Positions 45,574 to 54,458 of a stretch of DNA of 64,000 nt are shown piece by piece (position 1 is the stretch's first letter; the number at the start of each line of letters is the position of its first letter). The notes under the pieces are model-generated. The model saw nothing but the letters and a program-made list of their open reading frames with translations. It was not told the origin of the DNA and searched no databases. Both the position numbers and the translations under genes were made by a program. Origin of the DNA: Nitrobacter vulgaris (GTDB taxonomy: Bacteria; Pseudomonadota; Alphaproteobacteria; Rhizobiales; Xanthobacteraceae); the NCBI RefSeq assembly GCF_002028545.1, contig NZ_MWPQ01000001.1, positions 35,664 to 99,663 of the forward strand, given 5' to 3'.

Positions 45574-45933
45574 TCAGGCCGCGAGCGCGGCCTTGGCCTT
45601 CTCGGCGATCGCCTGGAACGCGGCGGGCTCGTTGATGGCGAGATCCGACAGCACCTTGCGGTCGACCGTGATGCCCGACTTCGACAGGCCGTCGATGAAG
45701 CGGCTGTAGGTCATGCCGAATGGCCGGACGGCGGCGTTGAGGCGCTGGATCCACAGGGCGCGGAAGGTGCGCTTCTTGCGCTTGCGGTCGCGGAAGGCGT
45801 ACTGGCCGGCCTTGTCGGCGGCGGCCTTCGCGGCGCGAATGGTATTCTTCCGGCGGCCGGAAAAACCCTTGGTGATCTTGTAGACTTTCTTGTGCTTGGC
45901 ATGAGCCGTCACACCGCGCTTGACGCGAGCCAT
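45574..45933 (-). CDS. rplT: 50S ribosomal protein L20
   Basis: 119 residues. Start [19 protein letters not shown], then [20 protein letters not shown] and [20 protein letters not shown]. An assembly-initiating 23S rRNA-binding protein; in several bacteria L20 also represses its own operon. It follows rpmI by 71 bases. Confidence 0.98.
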   Translation of the reverse strand: MARVKRGVTAHAKHKKVYKITKGFSGRRKNTIRAAKAAADKAGQYAFRDRKRKKRTFRALWIQRLNAAVRPFGMTYSRFIDGLSKSGITVDRKVLSDLAINEPAAFQAIAEKAKAALAA

Positions 45934-46004
45934 GACCGATCTCCTTCAAAGTGACTGGTGAATTTGACGCCGCTTGGCGCGGCGGGATTGCAACAGGTCG
46001 GCCG

Positions 46005-46205
46005 TCAGGCGTTCGGCAAGAAGTACTTCTTGATGTTGTCGCCGTCGGTCTTGAACAGGATGCGGGTGCCGCGAAGCTGACGAATCTGCTTCTTGGTCCG
46101 CTTGATCATGCCATGTCGCTTACCGGCGTGGGCGGACACCACCTTGCCGGTCCCGGTCACCTTGAATCGCTTTTTAGCGCCCGATTTGGTCTTCAACTTG
46201 GGCAT
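46005..46205 (-). CDS. rpmI: 50S ribosomal protein L35
   Basis: 66 residues. [20 protein letters not shown] and [17 protein letters not shown] identify L35. ATG 46205 has AGGAGAG upstream; the longer frame to 46241 reads through the terminator hairpin and is excluded. Confidence 0.97.
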
Positions 46206-46225
46206 TTGGCTCTCCTGTTGCCACG

Positions 46226-46248
46226 AAAAAATGCGCCCCAAGGGGCGC
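46226..46248 (-). terminator. Terminator hairpin in the rpmI leader (possible attenuator)
   Basis: Read on the minus strand: stem GCGCCCC/GGGGCGC (46248-46242 with 46239-46233), loop TT, then ATTTTTT (46232-46226). It ends 20 bases before the rpmI start codon and overlaps no gene. The 405-base gap from infC to rpmI (46206-46610) holds no gene. A terminator so close ahead of the ribosome site could be the read-through control point for rpmI-rplT, for example by L20; that mechanism is inference. Confidence 0.6.
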
Positions 46249-46610
46249 TTTTCGCGGCGAAATGCTCGCTAGAGCGTTGAAAATGCTCGACTATATCTGA
46301 AATGACATCGCCGGCATGGTCGTCGCCACGGCAGCCCTTGAATCAGCCGGGCGGCGAAGATCGGGCTTATGGCAGAGGATGGCCGGATTGGCAACGATTT
46401 AGGGAAAGAACGATCGCTATTCCCAGCCGGAAGGGGCTGCCCGGGGAGATGTGCCCACTTAAAAAATAGCTGAAGGCAAGTCGCTTGGAACAGACACGGC
46501 GCGCTCCCTCTCCGCTTGCGGGTTAGGTCTTGCAGAGGCTCGTCGAAACTGGCCCGCCAGATGTCTCGCGAGCCAATTTCGGTCGAACTCTTAAAGAGAT
46601 GAACGCAGCC

Positions 46611-47150
46611 TCAGCGCGGTGCCAGCACCATGACGACCTGGCGGCCCTCGAACCTGGCGTCCTGCTCGACCTTGGCGTAGGCGGCGACGTCGGCCTTCAC
46701 CTTGTCGAGCAGTTTGGTGCCGATCTCCTGGTGAGCCATCTCGCGGCCGCGATAGCGCAGGGTGATCTTGACCTTGTCGCCCTCTTCGAAGAACCGCTGC
46801 ATCGCCTTCATTTTCACGTCGTAGTCGTGATCGTCGATCATCGGACGGAGCTTGATCTCCTTGATCTCGACGACCTTCTGCTTCTTGCGGGCTTCGGCGG
46901 CTTTCTTCTGGGCCTGAAACTTGTATTTCCCGTAATCCATGATCTTGCAGACGGGAGGACTGCTGTTCGGGGCAATCTCGACCAGATCCATACCGGCATC
47001 CATGGCCATCTTGATGGCGGCGATCGTTTCCACGGTACCTTGGTTGGTGCCGTCCTGATCGATCAATTGAACCTGGGCATTGCGGATTTCATCGTTGGTG
47101 CGCGGTCCGTCTTTCGCGACGGGCATTGGCGCTCTACTGGGACGGCGAAT
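46611..47150 (-). CDS. infC: Translation initiation factor IF-3, AUU start
   Basis: 179 residues when started at ATT 47150-47148. That start gives [20 protein letters not shown], the normal N-terminus, and has TTGGAGAG eight bases upstream. The first ATG, 47126, lacks a ribosome site and would cut eight residues. AUU is the classical infC start, used for self-repression by IF-3 discrimination. The body has [20 protein letters not shown] and [20 protein letters not shown]. It promotes fidelity of initiator tRNA selection on the 30S subunit. First gene of infC-rpmI-rplT. Confidence 0.95.
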   Translation of the reverse strand: MRRPSRAPMPVAKDGPRTNDEIRNAQVQLIDQDGTNQGTVETIAAIKMAMDAGMDLVEIAPNSSPPVCKIMDYGKYKFQAQKKAAEARKKQKVVEIKEIKLRPMIDDHDYDVKMKAMQRFFEEGDKVKITLRYRGREMAHQEIGTKLLDKVKADVAAYAKVEQDARFEGRQVVMVLAPR

Positions 47151-47358
47151 GGGTGGCTCTCCAATGTTGTGAAAGAAGCGCCTACTTTGAAGGAATAAGC
47201 GGCTGCGGGCAAGCGGGGGAATTTAACGCGGGGCAAAACCATCGAACGCGAGGTATTTTGGTCACGCCGATCAATTTCGATCCGCTACTTGTTCCGCATC
47301 GAGCAGGCATTCAAATGGGGGAACGGCACTGCCGGAAACACGCAAACGGACGGACGCC

Positions 47359-48135
47359 ATGACGAGCGAGACGGCAGCGCAATTTATCGAGGTCGGCGGC
47401 GGCGACGCCATGCGCCGGATCGCCGTGCAGGCACGGCGCGGGGACTCCCCGGGCCTGTTCTGGCTCGGCGGCTTCAAATCCGACATGGCGGGCACCAAGG
47501 CGCTGGCGCTCGATTCGTGGGCGGCCGAACGCGATTTGGCCTGCGTGCGCTTCGACTACTCCGGTCACGGGACTAGCGGCGGCGAGTTCACCGATGGCAC
47601 CATAGGACGCTGGCTCGAGGAAAGCCTCGCGGTGTTCGACGCTTTTTGCGAGGGGCCGCAGGTGGTGATCGGCTCATCGATGGGTGGCTGGATGGCGCTT
47701 CTGCTCGCGCGCGAGATCGCGCGACGGGCATCCTCCCGCGCCACGCTCACCGGCCTCGTGCTGATCGCACCGGCGCCGGATTTTACCGAGGAGTTGATGT
47801 GGAAGACCTTTTCGCCGGAGGCCAGACATGCCATCGAAACTGATGGTGTCTGGCTGCGGCCGTCCGATTACGGCGATCCCTATCCGATCACGCGCGAACT
47901 GATCGAGGAGGGCCGCAGCCATCTGCTGCTTGACCGCAGCATCTCGACCGGCTGCCCGGTGCGCATCCTGCAGGGCGCGCAGGATCTCGACGTGCCGTGG
48001 CGTCACGCCTTAACGCTGACCGAACGGTTGCCGAGCGATGACGTGGTGCTGACCATGATTCAGGACGGCGACCACCGGCTGTCGCGTCCACAGGACATCG
48101 CGCGCATTTTGGCGGCGGTGGCGGAGTTCTTCTGA
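47359..48135 (+). CDS. Alpha/beta hydrolase
   Basis: 258 residues. Ser-Asp-His triad: nucleophile elbow VVIGSSMGGWMALLLA (GxSxG), Asp in LQGAQDLDVPW, His in DGDHRLSRP. FDYSGHGTSGG forms the oxyanion side. The sequence resembles the ABHD10-like group of small hydrolases (acyl-protein or lipid esters), but the substrate is not certain. It diverges from infC; the 208-base gap 47151-47358 shows no other gene. Confidence 0.87.
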   Translation: MTSETAAQFIEVGGGDAMRRIAVQARRGDSPGLFWLGGFKSDMAGTKALALDSWAAERDLACVRFDYSGHGTSGGEFTDGTIGRWLEESLAVFDAFCEGPQVVIGSSMGGWMALLLAREIARRASSRATLTGLVLIAPAPDFTEELMWKTFSPEARHAIETDGVWLRPSDYGDPYPITRELIEEGRSHLLLDRSISTGCPVRILQGAQDLDVPWRHALTLTERLPSDDVVLTMIQDGDHRLSRPQDIARILAAVAEFF

Positions 48136-48232
48136 ATCAGCGGATGGCCGATCATGCCCGGCCTGCGGCGAGCATCCTCATCTCGAAACGTTCCTCGGCG
48201 GGCTATCCGGCTCGAGCATCCGGAAGGCCACT

Positions 48233-50473
48233 CTATCTGCGCTTAACTGTGAGTTTGGCGGAGCCTTCATTGTTGCGATAGAATGCGTCGTAGAATCCGG
48301 GGATGCCCAGCACCGCATCGTTGACGAACACAAGCAACTCGCCGCTGCGCGTCGGCCGGATCACGGCCTCGATGGTGCCGTCTTCCGGATCGGGATCGAG
48401 AAACACCTCCTCGCCGCCAACCGCGCCGTAGCGCAACACCAGGCGGAACCACGGCCGCGTTAGCTCGCGACGCAAGGGAACGCCGAGCACCAGCGCCAGC
48501 TGCTGATGCCAGTTCGGCGCATCGGTCGAGTAGAATCCGCCGAGCGGGGACCGAATGCCGCCGTCCCGGAACGGCTCGGTGGTCTCCACCTTGACCACAT
48601 AGCGCGCGCCATTGCCTTGGACGAAAATCCCGGTGTTGTTGCACAGGCCGGATGTGGCGAAGGTCACGCTGGCTTCCTCGCCGCGAGTTAGCGCTTTCGC
48701 TTGGGAGTTTTCGCGGCAGGTGAAGCCCGCGATATCCTGCGCGTTGTAAAGCAGGTGGCTGGTCAGCGTGACCCCGAGATAGACGAACAGCAGCGCAAAG
48801 AAGGCCGGCGCGCCGCGCCGCTTCAGCCAGTCGTGAAAAGCGACGTAGATGCGGCTGGTACGCAGCCGATAAATCCAGTTTGTCGGTCCCTTGGTGGGCG
48901 CGCACGGGGCGCGCCGCCAGATCGCGCCCATCGTATCAGAGATGCCGGCCGCGAGCCATGCGCTCCAGGCGATCAGCACAATCACGGTGATGAGCAGGAG
49001 TGAAAACTGCACCGGGCTGCGAGCGTAGCCGTCGATCCAGGTCTGCGCGAATCCGGGCAGGAAGCCGCCGACCAGGCGGATGATGTCCGAGATCCAGCGG
49101 ACCGGGCTGAGATACTCGTCCTTGGCAGGCAGCTTGCGCAACAGCGGGTAGAGCGCGAGCCAAAGCGAAACGCCGACAGTAAGGAAATAGACGATGCGGC
49201 GCTTCCACACCTGGTTCCAGACATGCTCTTGCGCTTCGGCGCGTTTCGCCGCCTGATCCGAGGTTTCAAGCCCGAACGCATCGGGCGTGACGATTCGCCC
49301 ATCATAAGTCGCGATATCGTAGACCGCGGGAAGCCCCACCGGCGCATAGGCGTGGGCGCGGCTTGCGATTCGGCACAAAGCGCTCTCGTGAATCTTCGGT
49401 CTCGCCACCGACACCACGTCCCGTTTGGTGTAGGCGTAGCTGGAGAGAAGCTCGATCTTGCGCGGCCCGTAACGATAGTATCCGCCGACACCCTTGCGCG
49501 GATCATAGAGCCGGCCATCCTTGTCGCACATTGCGACGGCATGCTTGAAGGTGTCGGGATCGGCTGGCGGTGCCCCCTGATCCGACTTGAAGCGCAAACC
49601 GCAGGCCTGCGCTTCCCGCAGCATCCAGACCAGTGAAATATAAGCCAGTGAATCGTCCGGATAGCCGCCGCCGACGTTGGAATGAACGCCAGGAAACCAG
49701 ACCTGACTCACCTGTTCGTCGGCAAGATAGCGCTCACCGTCCCCGCGAAGCCGGGCAGACTGTGCTCCGCTCTCATCCCACAATTCGGGATGGAAAGTGG
49801 TTCGCTCCTCGTCGATCGACAGCGCCTGGCAGGCCCGCATCACCCGCGTCAGATCGAGCTTGTGGTCGGGCAATTGCAGCGGCCAGATGAAGCGGCTGAC
49901 GCCTCGCGTCATCTCGTCGATCGGCAACCCGTAGGCGGTGACAGTATCCCACACGCCAACGAAGCGGATGCGCTGGATCACGCGATTGTCTGCCTTGTCG
50001 TAATCGTCGCGCCAAACCAGATCGCGCAAAGCCCTGAACAGATGCTCGATGCGCCAGACCGTATGATAGCGTTCGCGGCGATAGGCGCGATAGGCTGCGC
50101 GCGCCTTGCGATCCAGTTCTTCCTCGGTGGCGGCGGCAATCAGTCCTTGATTAAGGATCAGCCCCATCACCACGCGAATGGTGAAGGCGCCCCGGCTAAA
50201 GCCAAAGCCGAATATCTGGTCACTTTCGTCAAGCCAGTTGCGGCAGGCGAACTTGTAGATATCGATAACGTTGCGTTTCAGCCCGAAGCCGAACGCGCCG
50301 CCGAGCACGGCGAGCGGCTTGAACGACGACGTGCCGACGCCGTCATCGTAGAACGCCACCTGATCCGATCCGGAAAGATCAAGCCCTTCGAATGTGCGCC
50401 AGACGTTGGTGCGCCAGACCTTCGCCGCGGAATTTCCGGTGCCATCAGAGAGCAGAACGATTTTCCGGCCCAT
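48233..50473 (-). CDS. DUF2235 (Tle1-like) alpha/beta hydrolase with C-terminal membrane segments
   Basis: 746 residues. The N-terminal 380 residues form the DUF2235 domain: KIVLLSDGTGNSA at the start, IFGFGFSRGAFTIRVVMGL with the GxSxG nucleophile, FVGVWDTVTAYGLP and WFPGVHSNVGGGYPDDSLAY with a conserved acid and His. Three hydrophobic segments follow near 425-445, 490-512 and 555-577, then a domain rich in beta strands. Some relatives are type VI phospholipase effectors, but no VgrG, PAAR or immunity gene is near. A membrane-bound esterase or phospholipase is the best guess. Confidence 0.75.
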   Translation of the reverse strand: MGRKIVLLSDGTGNSAAKVWRTNVWRTFEGLDLSGSDQVAFYDDGVGTSSFKPLAVLGGAFGFGLKRNVIDIYKFACRNWLDESDQIFGFGFSRGAFTIRVVMGLILNQGLIAAATEEELDRKARAAYRAYRRERYHTVWRIEHLFRALRDLVWRDDYDKADNRVIQRIRFVGVWDTVTAYGLPIDEMTRGVSRFIWPLQLPDHKLDLTRVMRACQALSIDEERTTFHPELWDESGAQSARLRGDGERYLADEQVSQVWFPGVHSNVGGGYPDDSLAYISLVWMLREAQACGLRFKSDQGAPPADPDTFKHAVAMCDKDGRLYDPRKGVGGYYRYGPRKIELLSSYAYTKRDVVSVARPKIHESALCRIASRAHAYAPVGLPAVYDIATYDGRIVTPDAFGLETSDQAAKRAEAQEHVWNQVWKRRIVYFLTVGVSLWLALYPLLRKLPAKDEYLSPVRWISDIIRLVGGFLPGFAQTWIDGYARSPVQFSLLLITVIVLIAWSAWLAAGISDTMGAIWRRAPCAPTKGPTNWIYRLRTSRIYVAFHDWLKRRGAPAFFALLFVYLGVTLTSHLLYNAQDIAGFTCRENSQAKALTRGEEASVTFATSGLCNNTGIFVQGNGARYVVKVETTEPFRDGGIRSPLGGFYSTDAPNWHQQLALVLGVPLRRELTRPWFRLVLRYGAVGGEEVFLDPDPEDGTIEAVIRPTRSGELLVFVNDAVLGIPGFYDAFYRNNEGSAKLTVKRR

Positions 50474-50529
50474 GCCAACTCCCGGAACGATGTCGCCCGA
50501 CGTTGATCCGCCTTCTCTCGAAAGCCAAC

Positions 50530-50548
50530 GACGCCCGCAGCGGGCGTC
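50530..50548. other. GACGCCCG/CGGGCGTC hairpin
   Basis: An 8-bp stem with loop CAG, in the gap 50474-50707 between the DUF2235 gene start and the PAS gene end. Neither side has a long T run, so its role as a terminator is doubtful. Confidence 0.35.
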
Positions 50549-50707
50549 GCTTCTCTTAGCGTCAACTCAATCGCGGCCAGTTAGCCTTGCCAACTGAGGG
50601 AGGAAGGTTGGCAACGGCTAACTCATCCCTGTGACATTCACGATGGGTTCGAGGTCATCGCCAAAGCATCGACCATCAACCCCATCGTTCTCCTGATCAA
50701 CCAATCG

Positions 50708-52396
50708 TCACAAGAAATTGGCGACCGCTTTCGTCGAGGATGCCATCGCGGAGCTAAATCCCGCGCGAAGGCTTGTCAGGAACTGGGCGAGGGGCGACGG
50801 ACCGACGCTCTCGCTCTTGCGACGGGTCTCCAGCCGCTCCATGCTCAAGCTCGACGCTTCAGCCTGATCAGCCAACGACACAAGCGCCTCCTGTACCATC
50901 TCTTCGCCACGGTCAGATTCGATCACCGTGGCGTATTGGATGACCTTGATCGCCTTGCCCTTGGCGTCGAGGACCGGAATGTACGAGGCCCGGATCCAGA
51001 CTTCCTTGCCGTCCTTCCCGATGCGCTTGTACTCGGCCGATTGAGCCTCGCCGCGATTGAGCTTGGCCCAGAATTCGCGATAGGCAGAACCTGCACGCTC
51101 CGAAGCCTCCACGAAGATGCCGTCATTCTTGCCACGAACGTCGCCGAGGGTGTAACCCATCGCCTTCAGGAACTTGTCGTTGGCGGCGATAATCGTACCG
51201 TCCGGTTTGAATGCGGCCATTGCCTGGGCGCGTTCGATGGCGGCAAGCTGATCCGCGTTTTCCAGCGCCTCGAGTTTCCTGGCGGTGATATCGGTCGCGA
51301 CTTCAATAACCTTCGTGGGTTTGCCCCTCGAATCCAGGACCGGATTATAAGAAGCCTGCAACCAGACGATCTTGCCGTTCTTGCCGATACGCTGATACTC
51401 GGCTGACTGTGACTCGCCGCGATTGAGCTTGGCCCAGAATTCGCGATAGGCGGCGCTGGATCGTTCGCCGGCCTCCACGAACATGTGATGGTGATTGCCC
51501 TGGACCTCGTTGAGGAGAGAGTAGCCGAACGCTTTCAGGAAGTTATCGTTCGCGGTCAGGATCTTTCCATCCATTCCGAATTCGGCGACGGCCTGCGACT
51601 TTCCGATGGCCGCGACCTGGCCCTCCAGCTCAGCCGCCTTCAATTTCTGTTTGGTGACGTCAGTCGTGAACGCGACAACCTTGAACGGCTTTCCGGTCTC
51701 GTCCACGATCGGATTGTAAGTCGCGAGAATCCAGACTTCTCTCCCGCCTTTACCAAACCGCCTGTATTCGGCCGATTGAGTCTCGCCGCGATTGAGCTTG
51801 GCCCAGAGTTCGCGATAGGCCGCACCTGACCGCTCCGACAGCTCCACGAACATGCCATCATGCTTCCCCTGCACTTCGCTAAGGGCGAAGCCCATCGCGT
51901 TAAGGAAGTTTCTGTTCGCGGTAATGATCGTGCCGTCCAATTTGAATTCGACCACTCCCTGCGCGCGTTCGATGGCGGAAACCTGACCCGCGTTTTCCAG
52001 ATTCTTGATTCTTTTCGCGGTGATATCGGACGCGAGCGCGATAACTTTTGTCGGATTCCCCCTCGAATCCAGCACCGGAATATAGGACGCCTGAACCCAG
52101 ACTTCCCGGCCGTGATTGTCGATGCGTTTGTACTCGGCCGATTGGGTCTCGCCCTTATTCAACCTGGCCCAGAAGTCGCGGTATGCGGCGCCGGACCGTT
52201 CGTCGGTCTCCACGAACATGCCGTGGTGCTTTCCGCGAACCTCCGCCAGCGTGTAACCGAGTATGCTGAGAAACTTCTCGTTCGCCGTGATGACCGTTCC
52301 ATCAATTCCGAGCTCGATGACGGCTTGAGACTTGCTGATCGCTGCGGCTTTCGCGGCATTTTCTTTCGCGATCGACCATTTTTTGAAGAAAAACAT
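50708..52396 (-). CDS. Protein of four tandem PAS-PAC repeats, no output domain
   Basis: 562 residues. After 19 residues come four repeats of about 122 residues (roughly 20-140, 141-262, 263-385, 386-507). Each has SQAVIEFGxDGxIxTANxxF-like, GMFVE, AYREFWAKLNRGE, SAEYKRIGKxGxEVW and ASYxPVLDxxGKP elements. Such PAS pairs normally precede a methyl-accepting chemotaxis domain, but here the chain ends after a 55-residue tail with no HAMP, MCP, kinase or cyclase part. ATG 52396 has GGGGAGGA upstream; the frame to 52519 is not needed. Cytoplasmic by lack of membrane helices. Confidence 0.85.
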   Translation of the reverse strand: MFFFKKWSIAKENAAKAAAISKSQAVIELGIDGTVITANEKFLSILGYTLAEVRGKHHGMFVETDERSGAAYRDFWARLNKGETQSAEYKRIDNHGREVWVQASYIPVLDSRGNPTKVIALASDITAKRIKNLENAGQVSAIERAQGVVEFKLDGTIITANRNFLNAMGFALSEVQGKHDGMFVELSERSGAAYRELWAKLNRGETQSAEYRRFGKGGREVWILATYNPIVDETGKPFKVVAFTTDVTKQKLKAAELEGQVAAIGKSQAVAEFGMDGKILTANDNFLKAFGYSLLNEVQGNHHHMFVEAGERSSAAYREFWAKLNRGESQSAEYQRIGKNGKIVWLQASYNPVLDSRGKPTKVIEVATDITARKLEALENADQLAAIERAQAMAAFKPDGTIIAANDKFLKAMGYTLGDVRGKNDGIFVEASERAGSAYREFWAKLNRGEAQSAEYKRIGKDGKEVWIRASYIPVLDAKGKAIKVIQYATVIESDRGEEMVQEALVSLADQAEASSLSMERLETRRKSESVGPSPLAQFLTSLRAGFSSAMASSTKAVANFL

Positions 52397-52519
52397 TGAT
52401 CCTCCCCAGGAGTTAGATCCAAGACTACCAAAGCTCACGACTCGCGGGCGAAGCTTGGTAACTTGATGATGAATGGAATCGGTTAAAACGAGGTTAATCG
52501 GCCTGGATCGCGAAGACAT

Positions 52520-52946
52520 ACCCGCAGCTCTTTGGTGTCAGAGAGCTTCGGCAGCCGCCCGGACTTTCCGCTTTTCTTAGTTTTTTCAACGGCTAACGCT
52601 TCCCCTGGTATCGGCGACGAAGCAGCCGGCGAAGGTTATCCGCCTTTGTTGCACCGCGATGGCAGCGACCGTTTCCTGAAGAAGTGCAACATTCATAACC
52701 GCCTGCTGCGGCCTCGGTATGCTTGAGTCGCGTGAGTCTAGTTCCAGCCTCGACGGTCAGAACGGCATCAAAGTCGCCCCCGCAGGTCGTCAGCATGGTG
52801 CGCTGCGATCTCGAACACTTCGAGCTGGAACCAAAGAACCATCTGGACCAGCGACAAATCCGTTCCGCACGGGATTGTCGCCTATGGTCTGGCATGTTCC
52901 GTTAGCCTGTTGCCGAGGGCCAACTGGAACGCGGACACGGGAAAAT
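52520..52946. other. Gap without a recognisable gene
   Basis: 427 bases between the PAS gene's upstream side and the tRNA. Short open frames on both strands (for example 52593-52895 minus, rich in Arg and Cys) match nothing I know and lack ribosome sites. I see no repeat or clear promoter. Confidence 0.4.
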
Positions 52947-53021
<75 letters not shown>

Positions 53022-53309
53022 ATCCGAAAACAGGCAGCCGATCGACGGCCGCCGAAGGGCAGAGCTATGCCAAATGCGGCGTGCGAATGCAACAGCCAGA
53101 TATGAGGTCGTCTCTCCCAAAGTCCCCTCCACTGGACGGCAGCCGCGATACCGGAGCCATCGGAGAACCAGGAGGGAACGATGCCCCGCCCGCCAATTGC
53201 AATATTTCCGCGCAGGGACCAATTTATGGGTTCGGATCGTGCTAGCACGGATATGTGAACTTTGGGGCGGCGCAGACCGCTCCTTCCGGGGACATCAGGC
53301 GAGGATCAC

Positions 53310-54245
53310 GTGACCATAGTCGAGCACGGCAGCGAGCCGCCACCGCAGGCGTCGGATCTGATCAACGAGACGACGACCCAGACCTTCATGAAGGATGTCA
53401 TCGAGGAATCGATGCGCCAGCCGGTGCTGGTCGATTTCTGGGCGCCGTGGTGTGGACCATGCCGCCAATTGACCCCGATCCTGGAAAAGGCGGTGCACGC
53501 CGCCGCCGGCAAGGTCAAGCTGGCGAAGATGAATATCGACCAGCATCCTGCCATTTTTCAGCAGCTTGCGGCACAAACCGGTAATCAGTCGATTCCGGCG
53601 GTGTTCGCTTTTACCGGTGGGCGACCGGTGGACTTCTTCATGGGCGTTGTGCCCGAGACCCAGATCAAGAGCTTCATCGACAAGCTGACGCAAGGCGCGG
53701 GGGCGGCGCCCGGCACTCCGAATATCGAGGAAATCTTGCAAGAGGCGGAAGCCGCGCTCGCCGCAGGCGACCCGACCACGGCGGCCGAGGTCTATGCCGA
53801 GGTTCTCGGTATCGACGCCGCCAATCTTCCGGCGATCGCCGGACTTGCGCGTTGCTATGCGACCACCGGCGCGATCGACAAAGCCAAGCAAACACTCGCG
53901 CTGGTGCCGGAGTCGAAGCGCGGCGACGCCGCCGTGACAACCGTGCAGGCCATGATCGACCTCGCCGAACAGGCGAGTTCACTCGGTCCGGTCGTCGAAC
54001 TCGAGCAGAAGGTTGCGGCCAACCCGCTCGATCATCAGGCGCGATTCGACCTGGCTACCGCACTGAACGCTGGTGGCCAACGCAGCGAGGCCACCGATCA
54101 CCTGCTGGAAATCATCAGGCGCGACCGCAAATGGAACGATGATGCCGCCCGCAGGCAGCTCGTGCAATTCTTCGAAGCGTGGGGCGCCGCGGACGAAGCC
54201 ACCGTCGAGGGCCGCAAACGCCTGTCGACGATCCTGTTTTCTTAA
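53310..54245 (+). CDS. cnoX: CnoX/YbbN-type thioredoxin with TPR-like domain
   Basis: 311 residues from GTG 53310 with GAGG five bases upstream; the frame is open from 53262 with no better start. Residues 25-135 are a thioredoxin fold with VDFWAPWCGPCRQLTP and SIPAVFAFTGGRPVDFF. The rest is helical repeats (ALAAGDPTTAAEVYAEVLG, AANPLDHQARFDLATALNAG). E. coli CnoX is a chaperedoxin guarding proteins against HOCl; its active site is not CxxC, whereas the complete CGPC here suggests redox activity too. cnoX-LON-Trm112 linkage is frequent in Rhizobiales. Confidence 0.9.
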   Translation: MTIVEHGSEPPPQASDLINETTTQTFMKDVIEESMRQPVLVDFWAPWCGPCRQLTPILEKAVHAAAGKVKLAKMNIDQHPAIFQQLAAQTGNQSIPAVFAFTGGRPVDFFMGVVPETQIKSFIDKLTQGAGAAPGTPNIEEILQEAEAALAAGDPTTAAEVYAEVLGIDAANLPAIAGLARCYATTGAIDKAKQTLALVPESKRGDAAVTTVQAMIDLAEQASSLGPVVELEQKVAANPLDHQARFDLATALNAGGQRSEATDHLLEIIRRDRKWNDDAARRQLVQFFEAWGAADEATVEGRKRLSTILFS

Positions 54246-54313
54246 GCGGTCCGGTCTCACATTTGCGTCCGTTCAGCGAACGGCCTGCGAATGTAAGACA
54301 GGGCAGGACCGCT
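54245..54313. repeat. Nested imperfect palindrome after cnoX
   Basis: Outer arms AGCGGTCC (54245-54252) and GGACCGCT (54306-54313); inner arms TCTCACATTTGCGTCCGTTC and GAACGGCCTGCGAATGTAAG pair imperfectly around AGC. The transcript would form a hairpin of about 70 bases directly at the cnoX stop. A repeat family B end follows at about 54408-54443. Confidence 0.6.
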
Positions 54314-54458
54314 ACAAGCTTTGCCCGTGAGAACATTTTCCGGCTAAGTGGAATCCGGTTAGACGTTAGAAAATGCTCTCACTTAATAACTTGCGCGTAT
54401 TCTCATCGCAAAACCGGTATCCACTTTTGCGGAATACGCGCTAGCACCGGACTCGTTC

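Noticed and set aside
48233..50473. Type VI secretion effector (Tle1)
   Set aside because: Only the catalytic domain is similar; no VgrG, PAAR, Hcp, adaptor or immunity gene is nearby, and the protein has membrane segments.
52593..52895. 100-residue open frame on the minus strand near the tRNA
   Set aside because: Arg/Cys-rich, no ribosome site, no recognisable domain; probably chance.
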